Shown: positions 51,421 through 53,801 of the stretch, piece by piece | How the letters are laid out: every line of letters starts with the position of its first letter | How positions within the stretch are numbered: position 1 is the stretch's first letter | DNA from: Oligoflexia bacterium | GTDB taxonomy: Bacteria > Bdellovibrionota > UBA1018 > CAIMNF01 | Length of the DNA: 53,801 nt | Reading direction: 5' to 3' | NCBI GenBank assembly: GCA_903845155.1 | Contig: CAIMWN010000030.1 | Location: 1-53,801 of the forward strand | Translations under genes and position numbers: made by a program | The notes under the pieces: generated by a model | The model's input: the letters and a program-made list of their open reading frames with translations, nothing else | Databases searched by the model: none | Told to the model about the DNA's origin: nothing

Positions 51421-52557
51421 ATGAGTAACATTACCATTCGCGAAGTTTCAGGCAAAAAGGGCAGAGATCAATTTATTGATGTGATGTGGAAAATTTATAA
51501 TCATCAAGAACATCCGCAATGGGTACCGCCCTTGCGGATGTCGGTTTATGAGCTGATTGATACCGAAAAAAACCCCTTCTATAAACGCGCCACGATTCAA
51601 CTCTATATTGCAGAAAAAGATGGAAAACCCGTTGGTCGTATCGCCGCGATTGAAAATCGTGCGCATAATGAGTTCTATAATGATAAAACTGGCTTCTTTG
51701 GTTTTTTTGAATGCATCGACAATCAAGAAGTGGCGACTTTGCTTTTTCAAACAGCTGAGAAATGGGTAAAGGACCGCGGCCTCGCCAGCATGATGGGCCC
51801 AATGAATCCCTCTACTAATCACGAATGTGGGCTACTGATTCGCGGTCAAAGCCAACACCCAACTATTCAAACCACGTGGAACCCTAAGTACTATGAAGCG
51901 CTTCACGATGCTTACGGCCTCACTAAAGCGAAAGACTTAGTCGCTTACATTGTGGTCAGAGAAAAGGGCGTAGATTTGCCAGAGAAGGTAAAGAAATACG
52001 TTCAAAAATTGCGCGGTGAAAATTCACGAATCAAATTCCGAGACCTCAACGTTAAAAACTTCGCCGGTGAAATCGAAGCCTGCTTTGATATTTACAATGC
52101 TGCCTGGGAAAAAAACTGGGGTTTCTTTCCAATGACTAAGGAAGAATTCGTCTTTGCGGCAAAAGATATGAAAATGATCATGGATCCTCGTATGGCATTC
52201 ATCGCAGAGATCGATGGAAAGCCAGCTGGCTTCATGCTCGCCGTGCCTGACTACAATTATATTTTCAAACACATTAAGAACGGCAGGCTTTTCCCTACCG
52301 GTATTTTCAAGCTTCTCTTTGGTAAAAAATTATTGAAGTCAGTTCGAATTATTACCTTGGGAGTAAAACCCGAATACCGTGGCTCCGGTATTTTCGCTCT
52401 CTTTACCTATGAAGCATTTGAACGCGCACAAAAATTTGGCTATGTTGCAGGTGAAGCATCATGGATTCTTGAAGATAATGTTGCGATGAATAAGCCTTGG
52501 CAGGACTTGGGTGCTCCCCTCTACCGCCGTTGGCGAATTTACGAGAAGCAAGTCTAA
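51421..52557 (+). CDS. GNAT-family acetyltransferase-like protein
   Basis: This is a 378-residue cytoplasmic protein without signal peptide. IQLYIAEKDGKPVGRIAAIENR (N-terminal half) and MAFIAEIDGKPAGFMLAVPDYN with IITLGVKPEYRGSGIFALFTYEAFERAQKFGY (C-terminal half) show GNAT folds, the latter with an R/G-rich acetyl-CoA pocket. The middle and the GPMNPSTNHECGLLIRG segment belong to a large GNAT subfamily of unknown substrate. The length suggests two GNAT-like modules, one probably degenerate. ATG 51421 has no clear ribosome binding site. The mltA ATG follows its stop directly. Confidence 0.88.
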   Translation: MSNITIREVSGKKGRDQFIDVMWKIYNHQEHPQWVPPLRMSVYELIDTEKNPFYKRATIQLYIAEKDGKPVGRIAAIENRAHNEFYNDKTGFFGFFECIDNQEVATLLFQTAEKWVKDRGLASMMGPMNPSTNHECGLLIRGQSQHPTIQTTWNPKYYEALHDAYGLTKAKDLVAYIVVREKGVDLPEKVKKYVQKLRGENSRIKFRDLNVKNFAGEIEACFDIYNAAWEKNWGFFPMTKEEFVFAAKDMKMIMDPRMAFIAEIDGKPAGFMLAVPDYNYIFKHIKNGRLFPTGIFKLLFGKKLLKSVRIITLGVKPEYRGSGIFALFTYEAFERAQKFGYVAGEASWILEDNVAMNKPWQDLGAPLYRRWRIYEKQV

Positions 52558-53733
52558 ATGCGGAAAGTGGTTTTAAGTTTACTTTCACTGAGTGCCGCTT
52601 TTTGTACAAGTATTGGCTGTGCCAGTACTAAACACGCACTGAGTGGTACTAAAAATGAGCCAAGTTTAGTGACGCCCACTCATCTCGTAGACTCAAGCAA
52701 GATTCAGTTTGAAGATGATCTTGATTTCTCGCAATTGAGCATTGCAATTGAACGACAAATAAAAGCCTATGCAGATGGAAGAGTTCCGCTGAACGGCAGC
52801 ATTCAATTTGGTTCCGATATTTTTCCAAAATCGATTCTAAAAGATACACTGATTGAATTTAGAGCGCTTGCTGAGGGCGCGGCGAACTGCATCAGAAACA
52901 CTTCACGAAAAGACTGCATTGCTTCCTTCAGAACAAGCGTCCGAGATCAGTACCTGGTGTACTCTCCAAATCAATCCGAATCTTTTTTTACTGCCTATTA
53001 TAGTCCCGAGTATGAAGGTTCACTGACTCCATCGCCGAAATACGCACTTCCTCTTTACAAAAAACCCGACAGCGCCGGCCTCACTTCACTCACTCGTTCA
53101 CAAATTATTTTCGATGAGCGCTTAAAAGGGAAAAATTTAGAAATTGCATATCTGGATGCCAGCCTTTTCGATCTCTACATGTTGCAAGTCCAAGGCGGCG
53201 GCCGCGTAGACCTCATCGATGAACGACAACAGAAACAAGTGAAGTATATTAGCTACGCTGGGAATAATGGCAAGAAACTCAAATTTCTCGCTAAAATCTT
53301 AATGGAGATGGGCCTCATCACCGAAGCGGATCACTCCTTTGAAGCGCAAAGCGCTGTGCTCGTAGCCCACCCTGAATTACTAAGAACTATTTTTGACCAA
53401 ACACCGAGTTACGTTTACTTCACCTTATCCACCGATGAGCCTGCTGGCGTGGACGGCATACCCCTTACCGAGAACCGCTCGCTCGCCATCGACCTAAAAC
53501 ATTATCCGGTATCAGGCGTCCTTAATTTTATCGAAGCGGCCGAAAAGATCACGTCCCCACAGGGGCCAGCGCTCGCACCTTTTTCGCGTTTTTTTCTCGC
53601 GCAGGATACAGGCAGCGCCATCACCGGCATTGCTCGTTCTGACCTTTACTTTGGCTATGGAAAAAAAGCACTCGATCTCGCAAAGAATCTGAACACGGCC
53701 GGGCAGCAGTATTTCTTAGTAAAAAAACTATAA
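52558..53733 (+). CDS. mltA: Membrane-bound lytic transglycosylase A
   Basis: This is a 391-residue outer-membrane lipoprotein (lipobox SIGC, Cys21). It cleaves peptidoglycan glycan strands with 1,6-anhydro product formation. FFTAYYSPEYEGS, YLDASLFDLYMLQVQGGGRVDL, SYAGNNGKKLKFLAKILMEMG, VYFTLSTDEPAGVDGIPLTENRSLAIDL and the C-terminal 3D domain AQDTGSAITGIARSDLYFGYG are family signatures. Asp350 and Asp362 include the catalytic acid. ATG 52558 follows the GNAT stop with no gap, so they are coupled. The remaining 68 bases to the window end hold no feature that I can see. Confidence 0.95.
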   Translation: MRKVVLSLLSLSAAFCTSIGCASTKHALSGTKNEPSLVTPTHLVDSSKIQFEDDLDFSQLSIAIERQIKAYADGRVPLNGSIQFGSDIFPKSILKDTLIEFRALAEGAANCIRNTSRKDCIASFRTSVRDQYLVYSPNQSESFFTAYYSPEYEGSLTPSPKYALPLYKKPDSAGLTSLTRSQIIFDERLKGKNLEIAYLDASLFDLYMLQVQGGGRVDLIDERQQKQVKYISYAGNNGKKLKFLAKILMEMGLITEADHSFEAQSAVLVAHPELLRTIFDQTPSYVYFTLSTDEPAGVDGIPLTENRSLAIDLKHYPVSGVLNFIEAAEKITSPQGPALAPFSRFFLAQDTGSAITGIARSDLYFGYGKKALDLAKNLNTAGQQYFLVKKL

Positions 53734-53801
53734 TTCATGAATTTCAGATTCTCTAATCGAATGAGAATACAACCAATTCATCCAAAATTTTTTTAAAATA
53801 A

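Overview
The window reads as a chromosomal segment of a free-living Gram-negative bacterium. Many products carry signal peptides or lipoboxes, there are several outer-membrane barrel candidates, and MltA, Prc and Tad-pilus parts are present. The gene style resembles the Bdellovibrionota (Bdellovibrio-like, former Deltaproteobacteria): many unique secreted proteins, standalone receivers, a BMP-family importer, Tad-type pilus genes and a photolyase. That lineage is an inference; there is no rRNA marker. I see no tRNA, rRNA, CRISPR array, transposase, integrase or prophage.

Layout. 1-4640 (+): the C-terminal part of a CpaF/TadA pilus ATPase, then three secreted proteins of unknown role, one combining an HEXXH motif with propeller-like repeats. 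4663-11738 (-): a small membrane protein, a FadL/PorV-like outer-membrane protein, and a tightly coupled BMP-type (nucleoside-like) ABC importer operon ending in a lipoprotein gene, followed by a 70-nt near-perfect palindrome. 11860-17052 (+): a TadG-like protein, a histone-H1-like protein with a polyacidic tail, a strong terminator, an HD phosphohydrolase split by a frameshift in an A8 run, and a barrel-like secreted protein. 17041-23473: metallo-beta-lactamase-fold hydrolase, EEP-family phosphatase/nuclease, a PLC/P1-nuclease-like protein coupled to glutamate dehydrogenase, D-Ala-D-Ala ligase, and an unknown secreted protein. 23618-33153: an unknown secreted protein, topA (with a short upstream ORF) coupled to a pyroglutamyl-peptidase-like gene, photolyase, an RluA-type pseudouridine synthase, an RlmK-like methyltransferase and a phosphodiesterase lipoprotein.

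33318-40218: barrel proteins, an RGG-rich protein, a GAFTGA-less NtrC-like AAA+ protein facing a lone receiver, a Cys-bracketed repeat protein, a second receiver protein and a SprT-like protein. 40287-49850 (mostly -): an interspersed element of a kind common in proteobacteria, mutS2, a Nudix hydrolase, an MFS transporter, a coupled pair of Gly/Cys-rich secreted proteins, a lone small secreted protein, a long imperfect inverted repeat and the Prc protease. 49851-50457 is a 607-base non-coding stretch with alternative hairpins. 50458-53733 (+): a trypsin-like lipoprotein, a GNAT-family protein and the lytic transglycosylase MltA.

Functionally the window mixes housekeeping (topA, mutS2, ddl, gdh, RNA modification), envelope remodelling (Ddl, Prc, MltA), nucleotide handling (BMP importer, HD phosphohydrolase, Nudix) and many undescribed secreted proteins. 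Genes are very compact: four-base ATGA overlaps join co-directional genes, and six convergent pairs overlap at their 3' ends. The features most worth a second look are the A8 frameshift in the HD gene, the AAA+ protein that has lost its sigma-54 contact loop, the bipolar basic/acidic protein, the Cys-bracketed 46-residue repeats, and the long palindromes.
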